DNA of 13,836 nucleotides, from contig DBGFNI010000016.1 of NCBI GenBank assembly GCA_048527645.1, positions 1 through 13,836 on the forward strand, given 5' to 3'. Each line of letters begins with the position of its first letter. Within the stretch, counting starts at the first letter, position 1. The position numbers were made by a program, and so were the translations under genes. The notes below the pieces were generated by a model. That model was not told the origin of the DNA. It searched no databases and worked only from the letters and a program-made list of their open reading frames with translations. This stretch comes from HGM12669 sp048527645 (lineage in GTDB: Bacteria > Bacillota > Clostridia > Oscillospirales > CAG-272). Shown here piece after piece: positions 1 through 6,414 of this stretch.

Positions 1-72
1 GTTATATGATAAATTTCGTGAAAAATTGTTGGTAAAATCATTGCAAAAATAAAAGAAATTTCCCCGAAACCC

Positions 73-101
73 TTGATTTTCATCTTATCCTATGGTACAA
101 T
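73..101 (+). promoter_or_regulatory. Probable main promoter of the S10-spc-alpha transcription unit
   Basis: A -35 box TTGATT (73-78) lies exactly 17 bases before a -10 box TACAAT (96-101). The -10 is preceded by TGG (93-95), which makes an extended -10 (TGn) element. The sequence upstream (1-60) is strongly A/T-rich with A tracts, like an UP element. Transcription would begin near 108, leaving a leader of about 285 nt before rpsJ. This is a motif match by eye. It is the best promoter in the window and is correctly placed, but the start site is inferred. Confidence 0.75.
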
Positions 102-107
102 AATTGA

Positions 108-393
108 GCCTGGCGTGCGTAGAAGCGAAAGGTTGCTGCAGAAATGCAGGGAATTTTCGTGGAGTATGTCCGGTATTGAACCGGGCGGCAGCGCATCGTG
201 TGCGACCGTGGGTCGATCAGGCCTGTGACGGAACCGTTTTGCAGCGCGAAGCATAACGATTTCGTATTTTACAGGAGCCGAAAGAAACACGCGGGATCGT
301 GTGCAAATGCGTGCCAAGCGTAACGCTACCATTTATATATGTCGTTACGTGCCTCGTTTAAAAAAGCGAAGTTTTTAAAAGGAGGGAAAGCAA
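108..393 (+). promoter_or_regulatory. Long structured 5' leader of rpsJ
   Basis: This is the gene-free stretch between the promoter and rpsJ. Several short perfect stems can be read directly. CTGCA/TGCAG closes a GAAA tetraloop (136-149). CCGGT/ACCGG spans 170-184, and CGACC/GGTCG with a 3-nt loop spans 203-215. CCTGT (222-226) pairs with ACAGG (271-275), enclosing a multibranch region. ACACG/CGTGT lies at 287-302. CGTAACG/CGTTACG is a 7-bp stem at 319-325/343-349. Next comes a hairpin that covers the ribosome binding site. No open reading frame on the + strand looks coding here. In E. coli the S10 leader is the target of repression by L4; whether anything similar happens here is unknown. The stems were found by eye and not folded computationally. 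Confidence 0.55.
352..385 (+). promoter_or_regulatory. Hairpin sequestering the rpsJ ribosome binding site
   Basis: CCTC (352-355) can pair with GAGG (382-385), and TTTAAAAA (357-364) with TTTTTAAA (372-379). They are separated by a small internal loop and closed by a 7-nt loop. The 3' arm contains the rpsJ Shine-Dalgarno AAGGAGG (379-385), so folding would hide it. The preceding 7-bp stem (319-349) ends two bases earlier and could stack on it. The upper stem is all A/T and therefore weak, which suits a switch but also makes it uncertain. Confidence 0.45.
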
Positions 394-705
394 GTGGCAG
401 CAATGGAGAGAATCAGAATCAGACTGAAGAGCTACGATCACACCTTGATTGATCAGGCGGCAGCAAAGATTGTGGATACCGCGAAGAGAAACGGCGCAAC
501 CGTTTCCGGTCCGATCCCGCTTCCGACTGAGAAGGAAATCGTTACCATTCTGCGTGCAGTCCACAAGTATAAGGACAGCCGCGAACAGTTTGAGATGAGA
601 ACTCACAAGAGACTGATTGACGTGATTAAGCCTTCAAAGCAGGCAATCGACGCCATCACCAGTCTGGAGCTCCCCGCGGGAGTTGAAATCGAAGTCAAGA
701 TCTAA
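394..705 (+). CDS. rpsJ: 30S ribosomal protein S10 (NusE)
   Basis: S10 belongs to the head of the small subunit. As NusE it also pairs with NusB in transcription antitermination. The 103-residue product has the family core: IRIRLKSYDH near residues 7-16, then the SGPIPLPT stretch that follows the first strand-helix unit, and the MRTHKRLIDV segment in the second half. The length is normal. The start is GTG at 394, because AAGGAGG at 379-385 ends 8 bases before it. An in-frame ATG at 403 would be 17 bases away and is less likely. This is the first gene of the operon, and its ribosome binding site lies in a potential hairpin. The identification is secure. Confidence 0.97.
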   Translation: MAAMERIRIRLKSYDHTLIDQAAAKIVDTAKRNGATVSGPIPLPTEKEIVTILRAVHKYKDSREQFEMRTHKRLIDVIKPSKQAIDAITSLELPAGVEIEVKI

Positions 706-734
706 TCCGAGGAGCTTGATTTCGCGTTGGTCAT

Positions 735-753
735 GTTGGCGCGCAGCGTCAAC
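735..753 (+). promoter_or_regulatory. Hairpin in the rpsJ-rplC spacer, CGCAG loop
   Basis: GTTGGCG (735-741) pairs with CGTCAAC (747-753), six Watson-Crick pairs and one G-T, around the loop CGCAG (742-746). It lies in the 74-nt spacer before L3 and is not followed by a T run, so it is not an intrinsic terminator. It may be a pausing, processing or protein-binding element. The loop sequence recurs in hairpins before rplN and rpsH. The rplC ribosome binding site (AGGAGG, 766-771) lies downstream and is free. Confidence 0.45.
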
Positions 754-779
754 CAATAACACAACAGGAGGAAAACAGA

Positions 780-1412
780 ATGAAAAAAGGAATCATCGGA
801 AAAAAGTTGGGAATGACGCAGATCTTTGATGAGATCGGCAATGTAATTCCCGTAACCCTGATCGAGGCCGGCCCTTGCGTCGTCGTTCAGAAAAAGACTG
901 TTGCAAACGAAGGCTACGATGCCGTTCAGCTCGGTTTTGAGGACGCAAAGGAAAAGCAGCTGACCAAAGCAGTGAAGGGGCACTTCGCAAAGGCAAATGT
1001 ACCGTATAAGAAGCACCTCAAAGAATTTCGTCTGGAAAATGCCTGCGAAATGAACGTCGGAGACGTTATCGGCGCAGATACTTTTGAAGCAGGCGAAAGC
1101 GTTGACGTGACCGGCATTACAAAGGGTCGCGGCTACACCGGTGCGGTAAAAAGATGGGGCAACCACATTTTGCGGATGACCCACGGTACCGGTCCCATCC
1201 ACCGTCAGGTAGGTTCTATGGGATCCACCTCTACCCCCTCTCGTGTTTACAAAAACAAGAAGATGGCCGGTCAGTACGGTAACGAACAGGTTACTGTTTT
1301 GAATTTGAAAGTTGTTCGGGTTGATGCAGAGAAAAACATCATCGCCGTGAAGGGTGCCGTTCCCGGTGCCAAGGACGGTATTGTGTTCCTGCGCAACTCC
1401 GTCAAAGCATAA
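780..1412 (+). CDS. rplC: 50S ribosomal protein L3
   Basis: L3 is an early-assembly large-subunit protein whose long loop reaches towards the peptidyl transferase centre. The 210-residue product opens with KKGIIGKKLGMTQIF, the family hallmark. It has KGRGYTGAVKRWG (115-127) at the base of the loop, HRQVGSMGSTSTPSRVYKNK (141-160) through the loop, and KMAGQYGNEQVTVLNLKVV (161-179) leading to the C-terminal barrel. The start is ATG, with AGGAGG ending 8 bases upstream. The gene follows rpsJ after a 74-nt spacer that contains a hairpin, and precedes rplD by 20 nt. Length and motifs are typical. Confidence 0.97.
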   Translation: MKKGIIGKKLGMTQIFDEIGNVIPVTLIEAGPCVVVQKKTVANEGYDAVQLGFEDAKEKQLTKAVKGHFAKANVPYKKHLKEFRLENACEMNVGDVIGADTFEAGESVDVTGITKGRGYTGAVKRWGNHILRMTHGTGPIHRQVGSMGSTSTPSRVYKNKKMAGQYGNEQVTVLNLKVVRVDAEKNIIAVKGAVPGAKDGIVFLRNSVKA

Positions 1413-1432
1413 TCGGAAGGAGGAAATGACGA

Positions 1433-2056
1433 ATGCCAAACGTAAAAGTTGTTGATATGGCGGGCAAGGAAGTTGGTTCCATGGATTTGTCCGATAAGGT
1501 GTTCGGTGCCGAGGTGAACAGCGCTGTGCTGCACGCGGCTGTCAGAGCGTACCTTCTGAACCAGAGACAGGGCACACAGTCCGCTCTGACGCGCGCTGAG
1601 GTTTCCGGCGGCGGCATCAAGCCCTACCGTCAGAAGGGTACCGGACGCGCAAGACAGGGTTCGACCCGTGCTCCCCAGTGGACGCACGGCGGCATTGTGT
1701 TTGCACCCAAGCCCCGCTCTTACCGTACGGATCTGAACAAGAAGGCACGCCGTGTCGCACTGTTCAGCGCACTGTCCGATAAGGTGGCGCAAGATGCGAT
1801 GGTGGTCATCGACAAGATCGAGACCGCAGAATACAAAACCAAGACCATGGTCGAGATGCTTTCGGCTGTCGGTTTCACCAAAAAAGCTCTGGTTGTTCTT
1901 GCAGAAAAGAACGACAAGGTGTACAAGAGCCTTTCCAACATCGCCGGTGTGAAGGTTGCTTATGCAAATACCATTAACACATACGATGTTCTCAACTGCA
2001 ACCTGCTTGTTGCGGCGAAGGGCGCGGTAGAGCAGATCGAGGAGGTATACGCATAA
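1433..2056 (+). CDS. rplD: 50S ribosomal protein L4
   Basis: L4 is a large-subunit protein whose extended loop lines the constriction of the peptide exit tunnel together with L22. In E. coli it also represses its own S10 operon. The 207-residue product shows the basic tunnel loop at about 62-87, with KPYRQKGTGRARQGSTRAP, a region where macrolide-resistance changes occur in other bacteria. A globular Rossmann-like half follows, with ALVVLAEKN at 152-160. The start is ATG after AGGAGG. The stop TAA shares its last A with the rplW start. No resistance change can be judged by eye. Confidence 0.96.
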   Translation: MPNVKVVDMAGKEVGSMDLSDKVFGAEVNSAVLHAAVRAYLLNQRQGTQSALTRAEVSGGGIKPYRQKGTGRARQGSTRAPQWTHGGIVFAPKPRSYRTDLNKKARRVALFSALSDKVAQDAMVVIDKIETAEYKTKTMVEMLSAVGFTKKALVVLAEKNDKVYKSLSNIAGVKVAYANTINTYDVLNCNLLVAAKGAVEQIEEVYA

Positions 2057-2352
2057 TGAAAAGTATTCAGGATATTATCGTAAGACCGATCATTACCGAA
2101 GCCTCCATGCTGATGGCACAGGACAAGAAGTATGTATTTGAAGTTCTGAAAAGCGCCACCAAGCCTGAAATCAAAGAGGCTGTGGAGACGATGTTCAAGG
2201 GTGTTGCAGTCGCTGATGTCAACACCATCAACATGAAGAAGAAGCCGAAGAGAATGGGCGTCCATTTCGGTTACACAAGAACCTGGAAGAAGGCGATTGT
2301 GACGCTGAAGGCCGACTCCAAGACCATCGAGTTCTTCGACGGAATGATGTAA
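2056..2352 (+). CDS. rplW: 50S ribosomal protein L23
   Basis: L23 sits at the exit of the peptide tunnel and forms the docking site for trigger factor and the signal recognition particle. The 98-residue product has the family start DIIVRPIITEAS (6-17). It also has the KYVFEV strand, the KKKPKRMG loop (61-68) that contacts 23S rRNA, and a final strand near TWKKAIVTL. It overlaps rplD by one base (TAATG). Its ribosome binding site, GAGGAGGT at 2039-2046, lies inside the end of rplD, so the two are likely translationally coupled. The length is usual for bacteria. Confidence 0.96.
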   Translation: MKSIQDIIVRPIITEASMLMAQDKKYVFEVLKSATKPEIKEAVETMFKGVAVADVNTINMKKKPKRMGVHFGYTRTWKKAIVTLKADSKTIEFFDGMM

Positions 2353-2368
2353 GAAGGAGGCGTGAAGC

Positions 2369-3202
2369 ATGGCAACTGTAAAGTATAATCCTACGACCCC
2401 GGGCAGAAGACAGATGAGCGTTCCGGATTTTGCCGAAGTGACAAAGTCCAAGCCCGAGAAAAGCCTGGTCGTAATCAAAAAGAAGCACGCCGGCCGTAAC
2501 AGCTACGGCAGAATCACCGTTCGTCACAGAGGCGGCGGCAACAAGGTGAAGTACAGAATCATCGATTTCAAGCGCAACACGCTGGATGTGCCTGCAAAGG
2601 TCATCGGGATTGAGTACGACCCGAACAGAAGCGCATATATCGCGCTGATTCAGTATGAGAACGGCGCCAAGAAGTATGTCATCGCGCCCATCGGTCTGAA
2701 GGACGGCGATGTGATTTACTCCGGCGCTGACGCAGATATCAAGCCCGGCAACACACTGCCCATCGCCAACATTCCCGTCGGTACCATGATCTACAATGTA
2801 GAGCTGTATCCCGGCAAGGGCGGTCAGCTGGTTCGCTCCGCCGGATGCGCAGCACAGCTGATGGCAAAGGAAAACGGCTCCGCTCAGGTCCGTTTGCCCT
2901 CCGGCGAGGTGCGTATTGTCCGTCTGGACTGCAAGGCGACCATCGGTCAGGTTTCCAATGCGGAGCATGAAAACGTCAAGGTCGGCAAAGCCGGCAAGAC
3001 CAGACACAAGGGTATCCGTCCCACTGTTCGCGGTTCCGCGATGAACCCCTGCGACCACCCGCACGGCGGCGGCGAAGGAAAGAGCCCCATCGGCCGTCCT
3101 TCTCCTGTTACTCCTTGGGGCAAGCCTGCTCTGGGTTATAAGACCAGATCCAAGAAGGCGAGAACCGAGAAGTTCATCGTGAAACACAGAAACAGTAAGT
3201 AA
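2369..3202 (+). CDS. rplB: 50S ribosomal protein L2
   Basis: L2 is one of the largest and most conserved large-subunit proteins. It is needed for subunit joining and supports the peptidyl transferase centre. The 277-residue product has the N-terminal RNA-binding part with GRITVRHRGGGNKVKYR (47-63), then the OB and SH3-like core. The diagnostic MNPCDHPHGGGEGKSP (225-240) contains the histidines tied to peptidyl transferase function in E. coli studies. The C-terminal tail is basic, with GYKTRSKKARTEKFIVKHR. The start is ATG with AAGGAGG upstream, 16 nt after rplW. Length is typical and nothing is odd. Confidence 0.98.
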   Translation: MATVKYNPTTPGRRQMSVPDFAEVTKSKPEKSLVVIKKKHAGRNSYGRITVRHRGGGNKVKYRIIDFKRNTLDVPAKVIGIEYDPNRSAYIALIQYENGAKKYVIAPIGLKDGDVIYSGADADIKPGNTLPIANIPVGTMIYNVELYPGKGGQLVRSAGCAAQLMAKENGSAQVRLPSGEVRIVRLDCKATIGQVSNAEHENVKVGKAGKTRHKGIRPTVRGSAMNPCDHPHGGGEGKSPIGRPSPVTPWGKPALGYKTRSKKARTEKFIVKHRNSK

Positions 3203-3220
3203 GCAAGGAGGCAGACGATA

Positions 3221-3502
3221 ATGAGCAGAAGCCTGAAAAAAGGTTATTTCGTTGAAGCGAAGCTGTACAACAGAATCGCTGCAATGAATGAAAAAGGCGA
3301 CAAGCAGGTTATTAAGACCTGGTCCCGCGCTTCCACGATCTTTCCGGAGTTTGTCGGTCATACGATCGCCGTTCACGACGGCAGAAAGCATGTGCCGGTA
3401 TATATCACCGAGGACATGATCGGCCACAAATTGGGTGAGTTTGCTCCTACCCGTACCTTCAAGGGTCACGCGGGCAGCAAGACATCCAACAATGGCAAGT
3501 GA
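3221..3502 (+). CDS. rpsS: 30S ribosomal protein S19
   Basis: S19 lies in the small-subunit head, binds S13, and touches tRNA and the large subunit in an intersubunit bridge. The 93-residue product begins SRSLKKGYFV. It contains KTWSRASTIFPEFVGHTIAV (32-51), HVPVYITEDMIGHKLGEFAP and TRTFKGHAG near the end, which together are diagnostic. It starts 18 nt after rplB with AAGGAGG upstream. It is normal in length, with a short polar C-terminal tail. Confidence 0.97.
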   Translation: MSRSLKKGYFVEAKLYNRIAAMNEKGDKQVIKTWSRASTIFPEFVGHTIAVHDGRKHVPVYITEDMIGHKLGEFAPTRTFKGHAGSKTSNNGK

Positions 3503-3535
3503 TTCTGATCACAACGGACGAAGGGAGGAAAAACA

Positions 3536-3871
3536 ATGGAAGCAAAAGCATATCTGAAGTATGCAAGAATTTCTCCGCGTAAAGTGAAAATCGTTCTGGA
3601 TCTGGTGCGCGGCAAGGATGTTGCCGTTGCGATGGGTATTCTCAACAACACCCACAAGAGCGCCAGTGAGTATCTGATTAAGCTGCTCAAGAGCGCGATC
3701 GCTAACGCTGAAAATAACTTTGGCATGGATGTATCCAAACTTTATGTTTCTGAGTGCTTTGTATGTCCCGGCCCGACGCTGAAGAGAATTCAGCCCAGAG
3801 CCCAGGGCAGAGCGAACAGAATCTTGAAGAGAACCAGCCACGTGACAATGGTTCTTGCGGAAAAAGAATAA
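3536..3871 (+). CDS. rplV: 50S ribosomal protein L22
   Basis: L22 has a globular part at the exit-tunnel surface and a long beta hairpin that lines the tunnel with L4. The 111-residue product has the family pattern ARISPRKVKIVLDLVRGK (10-27), then SAIANAENNFGMD (around residue 60). The tunnel hairpin runs from about residue 79, with PTLKRIQPRAQGRANRILKR at 80-99. It starts 33 nt after rpsS, behind GGGAGG. Motifs and length are typical for Firmicutes. Confidence 0.97.
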   Translation: MEAKAYLKYARISPRKVKIVLDLVRGKDVAVAMGILNNTHKSASEYLIKLLKSAIANAENNFGMDVSKLYVSECFVCPGPTLKRIQPRAQGRANRILKRTSHVTMVLAEKE

Positions 3872-3898
3872 AATCTCAAAGAAGGAGGTTAAGCAGAA

Positions 3899-4711
3899 AT
3901 GGGACAAAAAGTGAATCCGCACGGTTTGCGTGTCGGTGTCATTAAAAACTGGGATTCAAGATGGTTCGTTTCCGACAAGGAATTCGGCGACACGCTTGTT
4001 TCCGACTACAATCTGAGAAAGTTTCTCAAAGAAAAGCTGCAGCAGGCTGGCGTTCCCAAAATCGAGATCGAGCGCGCAAGCGAGATGGTTCGTATTTATA
4101 TCCACTGCGCAAAGCCGGGCTTGGTCATCGGACGTCAGGGCTCTGAAATTGATAAATTGAAGGCTGAATGCGAGAAGATGCTGGGCAAGACGGTTTCCAT
4201 CAATGTTGTGGAAGTCAAGCAGCCCGATCTGGACGCGCAGCTGGTTGCCGAGAACATTGCAAGTCAGCTGGAAAAAAGAATTTCTTTCCGCCGTGCAATG
4301 AAGCAGTCCATCGGCAGAACCATGAGACTGGGCGCCAAGGGCATCAAGGTCGCAGTGTCCGGCCGTTTGGGCGGCGCTGAAATTGCTCGCGTTGAGCACT
4401 ATCATGAGGGTACCATTCCGCTGCAGACGATTCGTGCAGACATCGACTACGGTTTTTGGGAAGCAAACACCACTTACGGTAAAATCGGTGTAAAGGTATG
4501 GATCTACAAGGGCGAGGTGCTTGCTCAGGCAAGCGAAAAGACCGGTGAGGATCGCCGCAACCGCCGCCGTTTCAACAACGACAACCGCGGTGAGCGCCGC
4601 GAGCGCCGTGACCGCCGCGACGGCAACCGCCGTGACAACCGTCAGAGTCCTTACAGCAACTACAACGGTCCGCGCGGCCCCAGAGTTCCCCGGGAAGGAG
4701 GCAACAAGTAA
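3899..4711 (+). CDS. rpsC: 30S ribosomal protein S3 with an Arg/Asp-rich C-terminal extension
   Basis: S3 is at the mRNA entry site of the small-subunit head. With S4 and S5 it surrounds incoming mRNA and supports unwinding. The 270-residue product begins GQKVNPHGLRVGVIKNWDSR. It has a type II KH domain with VIGRQGSEIDKL (76-87) and the C-terminal S3 domain with AVSGRLGGAEIAR (152-164), ending near residue 216. Residues 217-270 are an extra low-complexity tail rich in Arg, Asp, Asn and Gly, beyond the usual roughly 220-residue Firmicute length. The last codons of the tail encode the rplP ribosome binding site (AAGGAGG, 4695-4701). The core identification is certain. The role of the tail is unknown, with RNA binding the likeliest. 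Confidence 0.97.
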   Translation: MGQKVNPHGLRVGVIKNWDSRWFVSDKEFGDTLVSDYNLRKFLKEKLQQAGVPKIEIERASEMVRIYIHCAKPGLVIGRQGSEIDKLKAECEKMLGKTVSINVVEVKQPDLDAQLVAENIASQLEKRISFRRAMKQSIGRTMRLGAKGIKVAVSGRLGGAEIARVEHYHEGTIPLQTIRADIDYGFWEANTTYGKIGVKVWIYKGEVLAQASEKTGEDRRNRRRFNNDNRGERRERRDRRDGNRRDNRQSPYSNYNGPRGPRVPREGGNK

Positions 4712-5139
4712 TGTTACTGCCTAAGAGAGTCAAATACAGACGTGTCCATCGCGGTCGTTTGACCGGCAAGGCATACCGTGGCAACACCATCACCTACGGT
4801 AGCTACGGTCTGGTTGCCACCGAGCCCGCATGGATCACCAGCAATCAGATTGAGGCTGCCCGTGTTGCTATGACCCGTTATATCAAACGTGGCGGTAAAG
4901 TCTGGATCAAGATTTTCCCCGATAAGCCGATCACCGAAAAGCCTGCTGAAACCCGAATGGGTTCCGGTAAAGGTTCCCCTGAATACTGGGTCGCAGTTGT
5001 GAAGCCCGGCCGCGTGATGTTTGAAATGGACGGCGTGGCGGAGGACGTGGCGCGCGAGGCGATGCGTCTGGCTTCTCACAAGCTGCCGATCAAGTGCAAA
5101 TTCATGGTGAAAGAACAGAACAACGCTGAGGAGGAGTAA
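4711..5139 (+). CDS. rplP: 50S ribosomal protein L16
   Basis: L16 sits near the A site and central protuberance and is a late-assembly protein important for tRNA accommodation. The 142-residue product starts MLLPKRVKYRRVHRGR. It contains GSYGLVATEPAWITSNQIEA (31-50), then ARVAMTRYIKRGGKVWIKIF. The conserved ETRMGSGKGSPEYWVAVVKP (80-99) carries the Arg region that is hydroxylated in E. coli. The ATG overlaps the rpsC stop (TAATG), and its ribosome binding site is inside rpsC, so coupling is expected. The C-terminus is acidic and short. Confidence 0.97.
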   Translation: MLLPKRVKYRRVHRGRLTGKAYRGNTITYGSYGLVATEPAWITSNQIEAARVAMTRYIKRGGKVWIKIFPDKPITEKPAETRMGSGKGSPEYWVAVVKPGRVMFEMDGVAEDVAREAMRLASHKLPIKCKFMVKEQNNAEEE

Positions 5140-5142
5140 GCC

Positions 5143-5349
5143 GTGAAAGCTAAGGATTTAAGAGAAATGTCCGTAGAAGAGCTTGAATTGAAGCTCAAGG
5201 GACTGAAAGACGAACTGTTCAGTCTGCGCTTCCAGCTTGCAATCAACCAGCTTGACAATCCTCACAAGATTGCGGATACCAAAAAGGATGTTGCAAGAGT
5301 GATGACTGTCCTTCGTCAGAAGCAGAACGCTGCTTCTGAAAACGCGTAA
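5143..5349 (+). CDS. rpmC: 50S ribosomal protein L29
   Basis: L29 is a small helical hairpin protein at the tunnel exit next to L23. The 68-residue product has the pattern KAKDLREMSVEELELKLKGL, then the LFSLRFQLAINQLDNPHKI stretch (about 26-44), which is the family signature. The start is GTG at 5143, 3 nt after rplP. The purine-rich GAGGAGGAG (5128-5136) inside the rplP end places AGGAGG 8 bases before the GTG, so no other start fits. Translation is probably coupled to rplP. Confidence 0.96.
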   Translation: MKAKDLREMSVEELELKLKGLKDELFSLRFQLAINQLDNPHKIADTKKDVARVMTVLRQKQNAASENA

Positions 5350-5382
5350 GTTTGAATACACGGAAAGGAGACAAGTCATATC

Positions 5383-5640
5383 ATGGAAGAAAGAAATTTG
5401 CGTAAAACCAGAACCGGCCGTGTTGTCAGCAACAAAATGGATAAGACCATAGTGGTTGCAATCGCCGACAACGTCAAGCATCCCAAGTACGGCAAGGTTA
5501 TCAAACGCACCCATAAGCTCAAGGCGCATGATGAGAACAACGTTTGTTCCATCGGCGATAAAGTCAGCATCATGGAGACCAGACCTCTGTCCAAGGATAA
5601 GAGATGGAGACTGGTTGAGGTGATCGAGAAAGCAAAATAA
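5383..5640 (+). CDS. rpsQ: 30S ribosomal protein S17
   Basis: S17 is an OB-fold primary-binding protein of the small-subunit body. The 85-residue product shows RKTRTGRVVSNKMDKTIVVA (7-26), then HPKYGKVIKRTHKLKAHDE (33-51), then GDKVSIMETRPLSKDKRWRL, all canonical. The start ATG is 12 bases after AGGAG (5366-5370). That spacing is a little long but the only reasonable choice. By E. coli convention it is the last gene of the S10 block, and it is followed by a 56-nt spacer with a hairpin. Confidence 0.96.
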   Translation: MEERNLRKTRTGRVVSNKMDKTIVVAIADNVKHPKYGKVIKRTHKLKAHDENNVCSIGDKVSIMETRPLSKDKRWRLVEVIEKAK

Positions 5641-5650
5641 ATTGCAGAGT

Positions 5651-5669
5651 ACGGACCGCAGATGTCCGT
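5651..5669 (+). promoter_or_regulatory. Hairpin before rplN with a CGCAGAT loop
   Basis: ACGGAC (5651-5656) pairs perfectly with GTCCGT (5664-5669), a 6-bp stem closing a 7-nt loop CGCAGAT (5657-5663). No T run follows, so it is not an intrinsic terminator. It sits at the boundary of the S10 and spc blocks, just before the first spc gene. The 13 bases GGACCGCAGATGT (5653-5665) recur exactly at 7253-7265 in the rpsN-rpsH spacer. A regulatory or RNA-processing role is inferred. Confidence 0.5.
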
Positions 5670-5682
5670 GAGATGTAATTGA

Positions 5683-5688
5683 AGGAGG
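5683..5688 (+). promoter_or_regulatory. Ribosome binding site that fixes the rplN start
   Basis: AGGAGG at 5683-5688 is followed after 8 bases by GTG at 5697. The in-frame TTG at 5679 lies upstream of this site and cannot be served by it, so the six extra residues it would add are not translated. Confidence 0.85.
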
Positions 5689-5696
5689 AAAACACT

Positions 5697-6065
5697 GTGA
5701 TTCAGCAGCAGACACTTATGAACGTGGCGGATAACACCGGCGCGAAAGAACTGATGTGCATTCGCGTGCTGGGCGGATCCGGCAGACGATATGCCAATAT
5801 CGGCGATGTTGTTGTGTGCGCGGTCAAAAAGGCTACGCCGAACGGCACCGTAAAAAAAGGTGAAGTTGTGAAAGCTGTCGTTGTGAGAAGCGTCAAGGGC
5901 TTGAGAAGAGCCGACGGTTCTTACATCAAGTTTGATGAGAACGCGGCAGTGATCATCAAAGACGATAAAAACCCCGTCGGCACCCGTATTTTCGGACCGG
6001 TGGCAAGAGAGCTGCGCGAGAAGGATTATCTGAAGATTCTTTCTCTGGCTCCCGAAGTACTGTAA
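5697..6065 (+). CDS. rplN: 50S ribosomal protein L14
   Basis: L14 contacts the small subunit in an intersubunit bridge and is the binding site of the silencing factor RsfS in other bacteria. The product is 122 residues, the standard length, when begun at GTG 5697. It starts with IQQQTLMNVADNTGAKELMC (2-21), then VLGGSGRRYANIGDVVVCAV. It has KGEVVKAVVVR in the middle and the family motif FDENAAVIIKDDKNPVGTRI (about 82-101), then FGPVARELR. A longer TTG start at 5679 is rejected because the ribosome binding site lies after it. This is the first spc-block gene and has its own hairpin leader. Confidence 0.97.
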   Translation: MIQQQTLMNVADNTGAKELMCIRVLGGSGRRYANIGDVVVCAVKKATPNGTVKKGEVVKAVVVRSVKGLRRADGSYIKFDENAAVIIKDDKNPVGTRIFGPVARELREKDYLKILSLAPEVL

Positions 6066-6078
6066 AGGAGGTAACAGA

Positions 6079-6396
6079 ATGAATACACTTCATATCAAGA
6101 AGGATGACCAGGTTATCGTTATCTCCGGTGACGATAAGGGTAAGAGAGGTAAGGTACTGGAGGTATCTCCCAAAGAGGGCAAGGTGATTGTTGAGGGCGC
6201 CGGTCTGGTTTCCAAGCATGTCAAGCCCCGCCGTCAGGGAGAAGCAGGCGGTATCGTCAAGGTTGAGGGTGCGATCGTCGCATCCAAGGTAGCGTTGTAC
6301 TGCAGCAAGTGCGGCAAGGGCGTCCGGGCAAAGACCAATTTGCTCGATGACGGCACCAAAGAGCGCGTTTGTGCAAAGTGCGGCGCGCCGCTGTAA
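6079..6396 (+). CDS. rplX: 50S ribosomal protein L24, zinc-ribbon form
   Basis: L24 initiates large-subunit assembly by binding the 5' region of 23S rRNA. The 105-residue product has an N-terminal KOW/SH3 domain with KKDDQVIVISGDDKGKRGKV (7-26), then VEGAGLVSKHVKP, the family's conserved core. The C-terminal part has a four-cysteine pattern, C75-x2-C78 and C98-x2-C101, in YCSKCGKG and VCAKCGAPL, which predicts a zinc ribbon. Several bacterial L24 proteins have such a ribbon, while others such as that of Bacillus subtilis lack the cysteines. The start is ATG, 13 nt after rplN, with AAAGGAGGT overlapping the previous stop. Zinc binding is inferred from spacing. Confidence 0.96.
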   Translation: MNTLHIKKDDQVIVISGDDKGKRGKVLEVSPKEGKVIVEGAGLVSKHVKPRRQGEAGGIVKVEGAIVASKVALYCSKCGKGVRAKTNLLDDGTKERVCAKCGAPL

Positions 6397-6414
6397 GACA
6401 GGAGGTAAATTCAC

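Noticed and set aside
26..54. Second promoter (TTGTTG ... ATAAAA) upstream of the main one
   Set aside because: The -10 match is poor and the stretch is simply A/T-rich. The 73-101 promoter is clearly better.
90..332. - strand open frame in the rpsJ leader
   Set aside because: It runs against the promoter and leader structure, has no ribosome binding site and gives no recognisable protein. The stretch is better explained as an untranslated leader.
2228..3469. Long open frame on the - strand opposite rplB and rpsS (413 codons)
   Set aside because: It is a shadow of the codon bias of highly expressed + strand genes, has no ribosome binding site in context, and its translation resembles no protein family.
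5679..5696. TTG start six codons upstream of rplN
   Set aside because: The ribosome binding site AGGAGG (5683-5688) lies inside this extension, and L14 reaches its standard 122 residues from GTG 5697.
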